From Candidatus Melainabacteria bacterium (GTDB lineage Bacteria; Cyanobacteriota; Vampirovibrionia; 2-02-FULL-35-15), in contig JACQBQ010000055.1 in NCBI GenBank assembly GCA_016201905.1, positions 1-46,022 on the forward strand: a DNA stretch of 46,022 nucleotides, given 5' to 3'. Made by a program: the position numbers and the translations under genes. How positions within the stretch are numbered: position 1 is the first letter of the stretch; every line of letters begins with the position of its first letter. The notes under the pieces were generated by a model that was not told the DNA's origin, searched no databases, and worked only from the letters and a program-made list of their open reading frames with translations. Positions 1-10,063 of the stretch are shown here, piece after piece.

Positions 1-1
1 C

Positions 2-121
2 TTTCTAAAGTTTGAAATTAATCGACTTAAAAGAGGTATTTCCTTTAATGAGCAGAAACTTTTGCCGATACGCAATGAGATTAGGTTGGCAACCTGGCGT
101 CCTGCCTTCACTTGGGCTTAA
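2..121 (+). CDS. Possible C-terminal end of a gene entering from the left
   Basis: An open frame without a start runs from the window edge to a TAA at 119-121 and gives 39 residues ending in RPAFTWA. Base composition here is less AT-rich than in the spacers. Its stop overlaps the last bases of the giant convergent gene by a few nucleotides, a typical convergent arrangement. No family is recognised from so short a tail, and an open frame of this length can arise by chance, so this is tentative. Confidence 0.3.
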   Translation, partial: FLKFEINRLKRGISFNEQKLLPIRNEIRLATWRPAFTWA

Positions 122-3100
122 TTAAAACCGTGACTCCTAGATTCAATATTAGGTGCAAGGGATAGGGTGGTAATGTACGCACCTGTACCTGTTGGGTTTA
201 TTATTGTTTTAATATCACCTTCTCCAATATCAAGTATCCTTTTAGATTGAATGATCTTTTCTATTGCTGTCGTCTTCCCATACTTCCTAAAAACCCCGCC
301 CACAAAAGGTTCTATGAAATTAAGTTCTGAATTACTTGGAATAGTTACGCTCATGCTAAAAGTGTTTTGACCGTTAAATTGTAGCTGGAAATTATAAGTT
401 CCTTCAGGTAAGCATGCATAGTATAAACCTGGCTGAGCAGGTATGTGAGCAAATGGCTCAATGACTTTTGGATTAAATGTGTATCCTTCTACACTAATTC
501 CTACCATTGTATTTGTCCTCTTTATATCTAAATTATTTAAATCTTTTCCAATGATAAATCTTCTATCTATAATACCAAAAGTTTTCTTGCAGGTTGTGTC
601 TTGGGTTTCTACTTTTAGTTTTGAATTAGCTAAAGCATTATAAATTATTAATCCTGCAGCACCAATGGCTTGTATTTGCCATGGAAGTAACCTGCTGGGT
701 AGTGTCGGAATTGCAATTGCTCTTAAAAGCAAACTGTCAGGAAGATCAATATTTGCAATTGGACTTTGTATACCAATTTCTTTTAGTGTTTTTGATAGCT
801 CAATTAATGACACCACTAGTGGCAAATCTTGTTTTATTGAACTTAAAATATACTCCTGAAAATTAGAAGTAGATATACCACACTGGAAAGTACTTTGAAC
901 AATTTGCTGTTTAAGATTTGAGCTGGATTCTCCGCTGTCTGCCAGATTACATCGAAACTTATCAATGATATTTAGAAGCTCGTATATGGCCTCCTCGGTT
1001 TCTAAATCATAGCCATTGTTATTGTCATCACTTAAAAGTTTTAAATCTTTAAGTAATTGCTTAAGTTCACTAAGAGTTATCTGATCTTTAAATGGAAAAC
1101 TAACAGATTGAATATTAAATCCTGGATCATTAGGTATGAGGGCTGTTCCGCTGTTTGCAAATGGAAGCTTTATAGAATCAGTCTCCTTGCTTGACTCTGT
1201 AAAAAACTGTTTATCCTGAAGTTGGCATTTTGCTAATCCACTTAATGCGCTAATTTCCTGGGCATTGGTTAATTTTTCATTTAGCAAAGTGTTTATTGCA
1301 TCACATTGTGCTTTAAGTAAATCATTGACTGATATTGTATAAACTCTAAACTGCTTTTCTTCTTCTCTAACCCTTTGAATAAAGTTTTCTTTCCATTCAT
1401 TAGGAAGCTCTTCTTTGATTCTGTTTAAGAAAATGTCACTTCTTTGAATTTCAATTTTTACTTTATCTGTTTCTGGTAGTAGAATAATAATTTTAGATTC
1501 GGTTAGTTTTGCTGCTCCAGTTGAGTTTGTAAATGAAAACTTTTGAGTTTTAATTGTTTCATCTAAACTTTTGATTTCATTATTATTTGCGTCAAATGGT
1601 GTAAGCATTACGATTAGTTCATCTCCCTTATTTAAGGAAGTGTTGCTTCTAACAACCAGATTTAATTCTTTATTTCCACTTTTTAATTTTTTAAGTTTTG
1701 TTTGTTTAGTAACTTGAGGATTATCAATTAAAATTAGCTTTTGAGGTTTTCCTGAAAAAGTTAAATTATTTTTTATATTTGTATAAGTGCTATAAACTTC
1801 TATAAGTCCAAAGGCTTCTCCGTTTGTGAATAAATCTTTAAAGCTAGCTAATGTGTGTAAATCAAATGGCAATTTTGTCTGGAAATTAATATCATCATTT
1901 GTTTTGCTGTTTCCTGTAACCCTTATAATAGGCTCATCACCATTATTTGCCTTAATTTGAATTTTGCCTTTGCCGTTTATGGATAAAGCAAATTTTACGT
2001 TTTGCTTTTCAAATTGATTTATATTGCTTGCTGCCCCAAGAAGTTTTGCAGAGATGATGTTTTGATAAGTGACTATTTCTCCGCTAGATGGATTAATAAT
2101 TTCTGCCGGGAATTGTCCCTGAACAGGAATATTGATCTCAACTTTAGTCTTATAACCATTGGGATTTTCACTGTCTTGTGTAAGTTCAACTGGAATAGTT
2201 AACTTATATTCTTCACCAGAAGAAGGAAGTTTGTCAGCTTTAAAATCAAATGAAACTTTAATTAAGCCGATTTTATTATTGTTCGGATCAATAGATTCAC
2301 TACTATCAACTATCATTAAGTTTTCAATTTTTGACTGGGAACCAACAGGCTTAATTAAAGTTGATTGATCAAGGAGTAGTTTAATTTTTTTATCTTGCAG
2401 ATTAAAAGTAAGAAAATCTTTTACTTTAACTGTTGAAGTAAAAGCTGTATTTTCATTTAATAAAGCTACATTTGGCTCAAGAGATTTAGAGACCTCAACT
2501 GGTCTTATAATTTTAATATTGTAGTTTTGCTCTCTTTGAGTTGATATGTCATTTGGATCGTCAAGGTTTACAAGTGAAACTCCACCACTTGGGCTTGTTA
2601 CCCCAATCATGATTTTTATATTATGTGTGCCAATATTCCATGGCTTGGAAAGATATTTATTTGTGCTTGGATTATAAAGTGGACTTATGAAATCATTTTG
2701 ATTTAGCTGACTTGATCTGTAAATTATATTTGTGTTTGGAGAAGCACCATCTAAATCACCTGCATTAAATGTATTGTGCAGGGCAGTCAGTTCTTTATTG
2801 TCTTCAAAAAGCTCTTTATCAAGAGATTGTAAATTGCTACCTTTATACGATCCTGTAGCCATTAATATTAAGTCAGCATAAGCATCATTTTTTCCTGCAG
2901 TATCTCCGTAGAACTTAACACTTGTTTGGATTTTAAATGGTGAGCCTATGCCTATTGAATAACCTTCTTCTCCTTCAGTATTGCCAATAATTGGAATCTC
3001 TGAATTATCTCTAAGAGAAAATATTCTGTTAAAGATATATGTGTTATTGCCAACGCCAATGTTAAAAACTTCTTCAGTAGTATTTCCGGCTTTGTCAGAT

Positions 3101-6100
3101 GCCCTAATGGTAAGCTTGTGTTTGCCATTTAAAATGCTGCTGATTTCTTTAAAGAAAATAATATTTCCATCTTCTGTTGTTTCAAAATCATCCTCAAGGA
3201 TTCTTATTGGAGCATTGTTGTCTATCTGATATTCAATGTGATCAAAGTTTTCATCGGATGTGGAACCAAACAATTTTATATTTTCATTTTTTAGAATATC
3301 TTCGTCCTGTGGTGTAAAGATATTCAATGATGGTTCTATACTATCTAATACAATCTCTCTTACTTCACTCATTAATACCTGGCTTGAGCTGTCGCTTGTT
3401 TCAAAATAATAAGTATTTTTTCCTTCAGAAAGTGAAATAGTCTGAGATGAATTGCCTGGATCTAATTCAGTGATATTTTCATTTCCATTCTCATCTTTAA
3501 TTCTTATTCTCAGGCTGTTGTTTATATCGTTTGGATTGCTGAAAGCACTAAGCACCATAAAAGTAACAATGGGTTCATTAGTGTAAGCAAGTTTGCTTAA
3601 GTCATCTAATAGGTAAATCCCCGCTTGTCCTGTCCCACTGGCTATAATGTTTGCCACATTAAACACAAATACTTTTTCGGATTCTTTTATGCTTACTTTT
3701 AGTTTTGGTGAATATGTATCTGGTTTTGTATAAGTATGAGTAAAAGTTTTATTTATTAAATCATTGTAAGTAATATTTCCACTTTCAATGCTTCCATCGC
3801 TGTAATCGATTTCATATTTTGTAACTGTTGCATTAACTTGTTTTGCAGTCTGTGGATCAATCATAAGATTTACAGTAAATGGAACAATGCCTGAAGTTTC
3901 ATCAGACTTTATGTCAAGTAAAATAAAGTTTGGTTCAGCATTAAAAGTAATTGTTCCAGCTGATGCTTCCCAAATTTCAGATATGCCGCTTGCAAACATT
4001 GTAGAGGCTGTAAGTTTAGGAGTAATTGATTTTCTGTCTATAAATGGCTGCCCATTAAAAGATTTTTTACCATCAAAGTAATAATGTTTTGGATTGGCTT
4101 GTGTGCAGTCACTCGGCAAAGATTGAGTGGAACAAGAACCGTCGCCAAAGTCCCATTTGTATACTGTTGAAGTTGGGTTTCCTCCTAAGATTGTTACATT
4201 TGACATGAATTGAACTGGTACTCCGGGATTAGAAGAATCAACTGTATTTGGATCATAAACTTTTTTATCATTAGGGTCAGTGGTAGCAAATACAATTACC
4301 ATCTGATGTGGATAAGTAACAGTCACAGATTCAGTGGAGGCAGTGTCTGTTTGACCGGTTTGATCGCGAACAGTTAATCTTCCAAAGTAAGTGCCGGGAT
4401 TAACTAAGCTTCCAGAAAGAAAAGTCTTTTTATCATCGGAGATTTTTGAATCTATAGGTGGTGAAAGCAAGTTTTCACTCTGGTTAAATTTCTTTTGATA
4501 TAATTCCCAAATATTATTTTGTGAATTGACATAATCAATTGTGCTTGAAAATCTTTGATTTGGATCATAGCTGCCTACATCTATAAATGCAGTTCTAAGC
4601 GGAGGATTCGTTGCAAAGATTGGGTATTGTTCACTAAAAACTCTGGCTTTTGCAACTGGTTTATAGTTTGGATAAACTTGAATAGTTGGACCATTATAAT
4701 TTCCAATTTTTGTTTGGATGCCATCTTCTATCCAAAAGACATCTAGGCTTGGACTAAAAGTAAGAGGCACTGTTGTATTTGACACTTGATTGTGATACGT
4801 AAATATGGCGCTGTCAGTGCTTATTAGCCCTGTCTCTTTTCCATCACCAGCTTTAAAATTGAATCTTAATTTTGAAATATTTTCCTGTCCACTTGGTATT
4901 TGAACTTTAAATTTAATTGACTGGTCATCTTGAATTACCTTATTTACACTTTGTATAAAACCTGTGTTCTCGGAATTAGTTTCCTCGATTCCAAAAAGGG
5001 TAAGCACAGCAGGCTTTGGAGTAAAGGTAAGCCTGTGTGATGCAGGTACAAGTTCCCCAGAATTTGAATATCCTAAAAGCTTGTCAGTGAAAAATTTATA
5101 TGCTTCAAGATCTGAATAGTCATAGCCAAAATCTGAAAGCCTTATAACAGAAGTAATTATAGTGTAATTGCCTGGTTTAGTATTTATACTAAGAGGTATT
5201 GAACCAGTAAATAAAATTTGTCCAGTAGAATCTTTTATGCCAGAAAGAATAATTGTTGAAAAGCTATTTGAGATATTTGGAATCGTAAGCAATTTTCCGT
5301 CAGGGTCAATTACCCCGATTAATGCAGCATAGTAAGGATTATTGTTAAGTGTTACTTTGTCAGTTGCAGTAAGCTCAACACTAAAACTATTTCCTGGGAA
5401 AGGTTGAATTGGACTTACTTTAAAAGAGCTTGGAACTAATTCAATTTTATCTCTTACAGTTAATGAAGTAGTAGATGATCTTTTATTATTTCCGATTAAA
5501 TAAATACTCTTAGATCCTGGACTGTCAAATTTGTCAGGCAGGCTAATCGTGATTTGACTATTTGAAAAATTAATTTTGTTTACTGGTTTGTCATTTAAAT
5601 AAACAATTGTATTTTGATCAAAATTATCGCCATAAATTGCCAGAGTTCTGTTTAACCCTTCAAGTGATACTGATGTTGGGTTAATTGAATCAAGCCTTGG
5701 ACCACCACCATTTGAAAAAGTAGTATCCTGAATGATTAGTTTATCTGCACTTGAAGCACTATAGCTTATTTCAAGTCTGTGAGGGGTTCCTTGAGCAAGT
5801 GAAGAAGTGTTTAAGTTATTAAAGCTTAGTCCCTCAGAACCATAAGATATTTTTCCACCAATATAATTTCCATCTAGCCAGACAGTAATAATGTTGCTAC
5901 TTGCTGAACTATTTTTATAGTTAGTTACGGTTAAAGAAGTTTTTACATCATAATTTTTGTCAAGGCAGAAAGGAATTATTACTGAACCAGTTCCTTCTAT
6001 TGTGGCAGTTGGGGATGTAAGGTAAACATTGTTTCCATTTAAGATTGTTCTTGAATCTGCTCCCCAATATGTTTGCGGCAAACTCTTATTTAGAGAACAA

Positions 6101-9100
6101 GGATCGTTTGTGTTTGCATTTACTATAAAATAGCTGGCATATGATTTTGAGCCATCGCTGTTTTGGACATAAACATATTTTTGTCCTGGATTATTTAAAA
6201 AGTTTGCTGGTATTCGTGAAATAAGTAAATTAACTCCGCTTGCATATGGTGTGATTTGATTTCCATCAAAGTAAATCTTTGAAGACTGAGTAAAGTTGTC
6301 TCCATAAACATAAAGGTCAAATGAACCACGACCAGCAGTTTGTTCTCTTGGTGAAATTGATGTTACAGTTGGTGAGAGAATTTTTGTAAACGTAAAATAA
6401 TTTCCTGTCCAGGTAGCTGATGATAATTCAATCCCAGAATTATTTACTGGTCTGAATTGTATATATTTAGTAGTGCTTGCTTGGTTGCTTGTATATGAAA
6501 TTCCTGCTGCTTGATTCCAGTTTATAGTACCGATGAAACTGCCATCAACATAGATATTGGTTTTAAACCAGTTATTGAAATATGTTGACTGCAAAGAACC
6601 GTTGGTGCCAACTGCTATGTAGCCGTCTCTTTCTGTGCCTGGAATTACTGTAAGACTGAGCGAGTTTATGCTGCTTGTGCCACTAGATGGGTAGTATGGA
6701 TTACTTACACCGGAGATTCCAGTAACTTGGAAGCTAGAAGTTTGAAGTTTGTTATTTGACTCTTTATTCAATAATCTAAGTTTTTCATTGTGATTGTCAG
6801 TAATATTCTTTCCTTTTAAGTGCAGCCTGTATTTGCTTACAATTTCATTTGTGGCTGATTCAATAGTTCTAGCTTTTGTAATCGTAGAATTATCTTCTAT
6901 CTCTTTTACTTCATTTGGTTCAATAACATTGTCAAAGTTTGAAATAATTTTACTGCCTGAATGATCATTGCTTGAGACCTCAAATGTTGCACTTATTTCC
7001 TCTTTGTTATCTTGTAAGTTTATTTTTGCAACCTGATTATTGCTTGTGTCGCTTGCAGTAAGCTTTATTTTATAAATCCCAAATGGTAAGTCTTTAGGAA
7101 TTGGAATTGTCTCTTCAATATAAAATTCGTTTTTTAAAACTTTATCGTCACTTTGATTTATTAAATCAATTGCTTTTTGAATTATAATTTTATTGTCAGC
7201 TCCTGTTACCGAATAGCCAAAGCTACTAAGTGCAATGTCATCTCTTACAAATGCTGATAATTTAACAGCGCTGCCGGGTTTAACTGTCTTTGGATATATA
7301 TTTATTGGTCCAATTTCTGGCTTTGTGTTGTCAGTGGATATATAAGAAGAAATAGCTTCTTTTAACATAGAGTCAGTTGGTTCTTGAGTTTCTTCCTTGG
7401 TTTGAAATAAGATATTTCTTTTGGTGTCATTGCGAGCACCGATAGGCGCGAAGCAATCCCGATTGTTGTCTTGTGAAGATAAGTCTGGGATTGCTTTGCT
7501 CGCCTCGTCTCCGACGAGTCGGAGCGGGTCGCTTTGCTCCTCGCAATGACGTGTATTGGCTAAAGCTGTTCTACTAAGCAAAGTACTATTGTTAATATTT
7601 GGTGATTTTGAAATTTTTATTGAACTGCTTTGAGAAAAACCAATTTGGTTATCATTGTCAATAACAATAAGTGTAGGTGTAAATGTTCCTTCCTTGCTAA
7701 AAATATGCTTTGGTGAAATCTCATTTGACTTTTCATTGTCACCAAAATCCCATGTGAAAAGTTTTATTCTACCACCAGCTTTTGGATCATAGCTCTCGCT
7801 TCCATCAAAGTTTACTTCAAGACCTGGTTCTCCTGTAATATTTTCACTTCTTATTTTTGCCACTGATACAGGAGCTTGTTCAGGTGTAATAGTATATGTT
7901 TCTCCAATAAACTGGGATTTTGTACCATCACTTTTTTCAATTTCAAGAACTGGTGTAAATTGTCCAGAGTTGGTAAATGTATAATCAAAAATTTCCTGGG
8001 TATTTATACCTTGCTTTTCTAATTCATTATTTACATCTTTTGAAATATCAATTAGATTTCCAGTTACATCCCAGGTTCTTGCTGACCATGACCATTTGTA
8101 TTTGAGTTGTGTGCCACCTTCAGGATCAAAACTGCCACTAGCTGAGAGTTTTATTTTTACTTTGCCAAGAACACCTTTTTCATCCCCTTCCAATTTTTTA
8201 ATTTGACCAACAATACCTTTGTTTGGTCCGACAATAATATTTCCTGTAGTTATTTTTTTAGACCTATTGTCATTAGTCGTTGCAGTTAGTGTAACCAGGT
8301 AAACTCCTGGGTTTTCATAATTATGCTTTACGATGCCATTTGAGCTGTCAACAGTTTCTGATAATCCGTCTCCAAAATCCCATTTTAAAGTCACTGGTTT
8401 TGCATCAAAATCCTGTGAGGAGCTGCCATCAAATCTAACTTCAAAAGGTGAATTACCAGTAGTTTTGTCTATAGTTGCAATTGCACTTGGAAGTGGCTTT
8501 GAAACAGACACTTTTATTTCTTTAGTATCTTGTCCTTTGCGTGGATCAGTTACTGTAAGCTTTACTACATATTCGCCAGAATTAACATATTCGTATTTTG
8601 GGTTTAACTCAGAACTTTTTGAGTTATCTCCAAAGTCCCAGCTATAAGTCAAGTCTTCTCCATCGGGATCAAATGTTCCATTGCTTGAAAACTGAACAAT
8701 GCTTGTAAAAATCCCATCTTTATTTACTTTTAAAGTGCTGTCTTTTGGAATTCCTGCAATTTGAGAAATTGGTTTATTGTTTGGTGGAAGTAGTGTAAGT
8801 TTAGCTGAGGTAATATTTGTTTTTGCACCAAGAGAGTCAGTGACCGTAAGTAATGGTTTATAAATCCCGGGGATTGTATAAATATGTGTTGGATTTGTTT
8901 CTTTGCTTGTGTTTCCATCCCCAAAGTCCCATAGATAGTTAATCTTGTCATTTTCTTTGTCGCTTGCTTTAGAAGTAAAATAAACTAATAAAGGTACATC
9001 ACCAGTGGTTATGTTGGTTTCAAAAGTACCTTCAGGTGCAAAGTTTTTTTCCCTGATTTCAATTTCCTGTGTAGCGCCAGATGATTTGTTGTAAGAGTTT

Positions 9101-10023
9101 AATGCATTTAAAGAAACCAAATATTTCCCAGGTTTTAAATATTTATGTGTGGTAGTTACATTTGTAGAAGAGTTTAGATTATCGAGGGATGAAAATTCAT
9201 CTCCAAAGTCCCAAGAATAACTTAGTGTTTGTCTAAAATATTTAGCTAAAATGTCATCGGTTCCACTTGCGTCAAAAGTTACTATCTGAGGTGCAACGCC
9301 AATGCTTGGCGTTGCACTTATTTTTACAACAGGAGTTGGATCAACTACTTTTATGTTAGCTCCATCGCTGACTCCTCCTTCTGGTGGTGGGTTTGCTACA
9401 TAGATATAGAAACTGTTTGTGGTCTTAACGTAGTTTGATGGGATAGTTACAGTTAATTCTTTTGATGAAATATATTTTGTAGTTATTGTTGATGTTTCAA
9501 TAGATGCAACAGAGTCTTTTACAAAATTATCTCCCATTAAGCTAAGAGAAAATGTGCTGCCATCTGTAGTAATTGGCAAAACATTTGGTGAAATTGACTC
9601 TAAGATAGGAATCCCATTATATGTTCTGTATGAAACATTTGAGCTTGCAAGTTTGATTTGACTGCCTGTAAATGAGTTTAGAAAATAGCTTACTGGACTA
9701 GAACTGAGTTTAATTGAATCAGCACTTTTTAATAATGAATAGCTTGCAGGAAGTGAAGCAACCGACAAGTTGCTTAGTGGATTTATAGTGTTAAAGCTAA
9801 CTGGTGGTGAGGAAAGCTGAACGGTCTCTGCCAGGTCACTTAAAGTATAGCTAACTAATAGTGAGCTTAATGAAACTGTATTAGGTAAATTGTTTATCTT
9901 AAAACTTACAGGTTGTGATTGTAATTTTGTAAGGTCAGATGTTGTCTGAGCCTTTGCCTGTAAGTGGATTAATGGATCAATAAGCAACTTTAGGCAACAA
10001 AATATAATCAATATTCTTTTCAT
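118..10023 (-). CDS. Giant secreted PKD/IPT-domain surface protein
   Basis: A predicted exported protein of about 3300 residues, probably an adhesin or surface-layer-like protein. The chosen ATG (10021-10023) starts a clear signal peptide (MKRILIIF... to AKA|Q) and has GAAGG about 7 nt upstream. An in-frame ATG at 10060-10062 would add 13 residues before the signal and has no ribosome binding site. After the signal come six degenerate repeats of 16-20 residues, then an IPT/TIG domain (near 9595). PKD domains follow, with WDFGD motifs encoded at 9199-9213, 8917-8931, 8626-8640, 8368-8382 and 7738-7752, a divergent copy near 8100, and a later one at 4141-4155. Two more IPT domains lie near 6365 and 5690, and an Ig-like domain near 3300. 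No sortase motif or catalytic domain was seen. A palindromic repeat interrupts the gene in frame at 7426-7550. The NHL-propeller gene lies 40 nt upstream on the same strand and is probably co-transcribed. Confidence 0.9.
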   Translation of the reverse strand: MKRILIIFCCLKLLIDPLIHLQAKAQTTSDLTKLQSQPVSFKINNLPNTVSLSSLLVSYTLSDLAETVQLSSPPVSFNTINPLSNLSVASLPASYSLLKSADSIKLSSSPVSYFLNSFTGSQIKLASSNVSYRTYNGIPILESISPNVLPITTDGSTFSLSLMGDNFVKDSVASIETSTITTKYISSKELTVTIPSNYVKTTNSFYIYVANPPPEGGVSDGANIKVVDPTPVVKISATPSIGVAPQIVTFDASGTDDILAKYFRQTLSYSWDFGDEFSSLDNLNSSTNVTTTHKYLKPGKYLVSLNALNSYNKSSGATQEIEIREKNFAPEGTFETNITTGDVPLLVYFTSKASDKENDKINYLWDFGDGNTSKETNPTHIYTIPGIYKPLLTVTDSLGAKTNITSAKLTLLPPNNKPISQIAGIPKDSTLKVNKDGIFTSIVQFSSNGTFDPDGEDLTYSWDFGDNSKSSELNPKYEYVNSGEYVVKLTVTDPRKGQDTKEIKVSVSKPLPSAIATIDKTTGNSPFEVRFDGSSSQDFDAKPVTLKWDFGDGLSETVDSSNGIVKHNYENPGVYLVTLTATTNDNRSKKITTGNIIVGPNKGIVGQIKKLEGDEKGVLGKVKIKLSASGSFDPEGGTQLKYKWSWSARTWDVTGNLIDISKDVNNELEKQGINTQEIFDYTFTNSGQFTPVLEIEKSDGTKSQFIGETYTITPEQAPVSVAKIRSENITGEPGLEVNFDGSESYDPKAGGRIKLFTWDFGDNEKSNEISPKHIFSKEGTFTPTLIVIDNDNQIGFSQSSSIKISKSPNINNSTLLSRTALANTRHCEEQSDPLRLVGDEASKAIPDLSSQDNNRDCFAPIGARNDTKRNILFQTKEETQEPTDSMLKEAISSYISTDNTKPEIGPINIYPKTVKPGSAVKLSAFVRDDIALSSFGYSVTGADNKIIIQKAIDLINQSDDKVLKNEFYIEETIPIPKDLPFGIYKIKLTASDTSNNQVAKINLQDNKEEISATFEVSSNDHSGSKIISNFDNVIEPNEVKEIEDNSTITKARTIESATNEIVSKYRLHLKGKNITDNHNEKLRLLNKESNNKLQTSSFQVTGISGVSNPYYPSSGTSSINSLSLTVIPGTERDGYIAVGTNGSLQSTYFNNWFKTNIYVDGSFIGTINWNQAAGISYTSNQASTTKYIQFRPVNNSGIELSSATWTGNYFTFTKILSPTVTSISPREQTAGRGSFDLYVYGDNFTQSSKIYFDGNQITPYASGVNLLISRIPANFLNNPGQKYVYVQNSDGSKSYASYFIVNANTNDPCSLNKSLPQTYWGADSRTILNGNNVYLTSPTATIEGTGSVIIPFCLDKNYDVKTSLTVTNYKNSSASSNIITVWLDGNYIGGKISYGSEGLSFNNLNTSSLAQGTPHRLEISYSASSADKLIIQDTTFSNGGGPRLDSINPTSVSLEGLNRTLAIYGDNFDQNTIVYLNDKPVNKINFSNSQITISLPDKFDSPGSKSIYLIGNNKRSSTTSLTVRDKIELVPSSFKVSPIQPFPGNSFSVELTATDKVTLNNNPYYAALIGVIDPDGKLLTIPNISNSFSTIILSGIKDSTGQILFTGSIPLSINTKPGNYTIITSVIRLSDFGYDYSDLEAYKFFTDKLLGYSNSGELVPASHRLTFTPKPAVLTLFGIEETNSENTGFIQSVNKVIQDDQSIKFKVQIPSGQENISKLRFNFKAGDGKETGLISTDSAIFTYHNQVSNTTVPLTFSPSLDVFWIEDGIQTKIGNYNGPTIQVYPNYKPVAKARVFSEQYPIFATNPPLRTAFIDVGSYDPNQRFSSTIDYVNSQNNIWELYQKKFNQSENLLSPPIDSKISDDKKTFLSGSLVNPGTYFGRLTVRDQTGQTDTASTESVTVTYPHQMVIVFATTDPNDKKVYDPNTVDSSNPGVPVQFMSNVTILGGNPTSTVYKWDFGDGSCSTQSLPSDCTQANPKHYYFDGKKSFNGQPFIDRKSITPKLTASTMFASGISEIWEASAGTITFNAEPNFILLDIKSDETSGIVPFTVNLMIDPQTAKQVNATVTKYEIDYSDGSIESGNITYNDLINKTFTHTYTKPDTYSPKLKVSIKESEKVFVFNVANIIASGTGQAGIYLLDDLSKLAYTNEPIVTFMVLSAFSNPNDINNSLRIRIKDENGNENITELDPGNSSQTISLSEGKNTYYFETSDSSSQVLMSEVREIVLDSIEPSLNIFTPQDEDILKNENIKLFGSTSDENFDHIEYQIDNNAPIRILEDDFETTEDGNIIFFKEISSILNGKHKLTIRASDKAGNTTEEVFNIGVGNNTYIFNRIFSLRDNSEIPIIGNTEGEEGYSIGIGSPFKIQTSVKFYGDTAGKNDAYADLILMATGSYKGSNLQSLDKELFEDNKELTALHNTFNAGDLDGASPNTNIIYRSSQLNQNDFISPLYNPSTNKYLSKPWNIGTHNIKIMIGVTSPSGGVSLVNLDDPNDISTQREQNYNIKIIRPVEVSKSLEPNVALLNENTAFTSTVKVKDFLTFNLQDKKIKLLLDQSTLIKPVGSQSKIENLMIVDSSESIDPNNNKIGLIKVSFDFKADKLPSSGEEYKLTIPVELTQDSENPNGYKTKVEINIPVQGQFPAEIINPSSGEIVTYQNIISAKLLGAASNINQFEKQNVKFALSINGKGKIQIKANNGDEPIIRVTGNSKTNDDINFQTKLPFDLHTLASFKDLFTNGEAFGLIEVYSTYTNIKNNLTFSGKPQKLILIDNPQVTKQTKLKKLKSGNKELNLVVRSNTSLNKGDELIVMLTPFDANNNEIKSLDETIKTQKFSFTNSTGAAKLTESKIIILLPETDKVKIEIQRSDIFLNRIKEELPNEWKENFIQRVREEEKQFRVYTISVNDLLKAQCDAINTLLNEKLTNAQEISALSGLAKCQLQDKQFFTESSKETDSIKLPFANSGTALIPNDPGFNIQSVSFPFKDQITLSELKQLLKDLKLLSDDNNNGYDLETEEAIYELLNIIDKFRCNLADSGESSSNLKQQIVQSTFQCGISTSNFQEYILSSIKQDLPLVVSLIELSKTLKEIGIQSPIANIDLPDSLLLRAIAIPTLPSRLLPWQIQAIGAAGLIIYNALANSKLKVETQDTTCKKTFGIIDRRFIIGKDLNNLDIKRTNTMVGISVEGYTFNPKVIEPFAHIPAQPGLYYACLPEGTYNFQLQFNGQNTFSMSVTIPSNSELNFIEPFVGGVFRKYGKTTAIEKIIQSKRILDIGEGDIKTIINPTGTGAYITTLSLAPNIESRSHGFN
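7426..7550. mobile_element. Palindromic repeat element inserted in frame in the PKD gene
   Basis: The element has perfect 11-bp terminal inverted repeats (GTCATTGCGAG at 7426-7436 and its complement at 7540-7550). An inner pair (7448-7460 with 7487-7499, one mismatch) and a 7-bp hairpin at 7509-7524 make it strongly foldable. It is less AT-rich than the flanking gene. It resembles the non-autonomous palindromic repeats scattered in many bacterial genomes, whose minus-strand translation reads HCEEQSD...ARND. Here that translation is present without a stop (roughly residues 825-866 of the host protein), so the host frame stays open. There is no transposase, so it would be mobilised in trans. 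No other copy was seen in this window. Confidence 0.8.
9610..9945 (-). repeat. Six degenerate 16-20-residue repeats at the N-terminus of the PKD protein
   Basis: Right after the signal peptide the encoded protein repeats a pattern close to x-[IV]-x-L-x-S-x-P-V-S-[YF] followed by a short Leu/Asn-rich spacer. Examples are KLQSQPVSF, VQLSSPPVSF, IKLSSSPVSY and IKLASSNVSY. The repeats are divergent at the DNA level. Alternating hydrophobic residues suggest beta-strands. They end before the first IPT domain. Confidence 0.65.
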
Positions 10024-10063
10024 AGAAGCCTTCGAGCTCTCAACGCAGTTAAATATGCGCATA

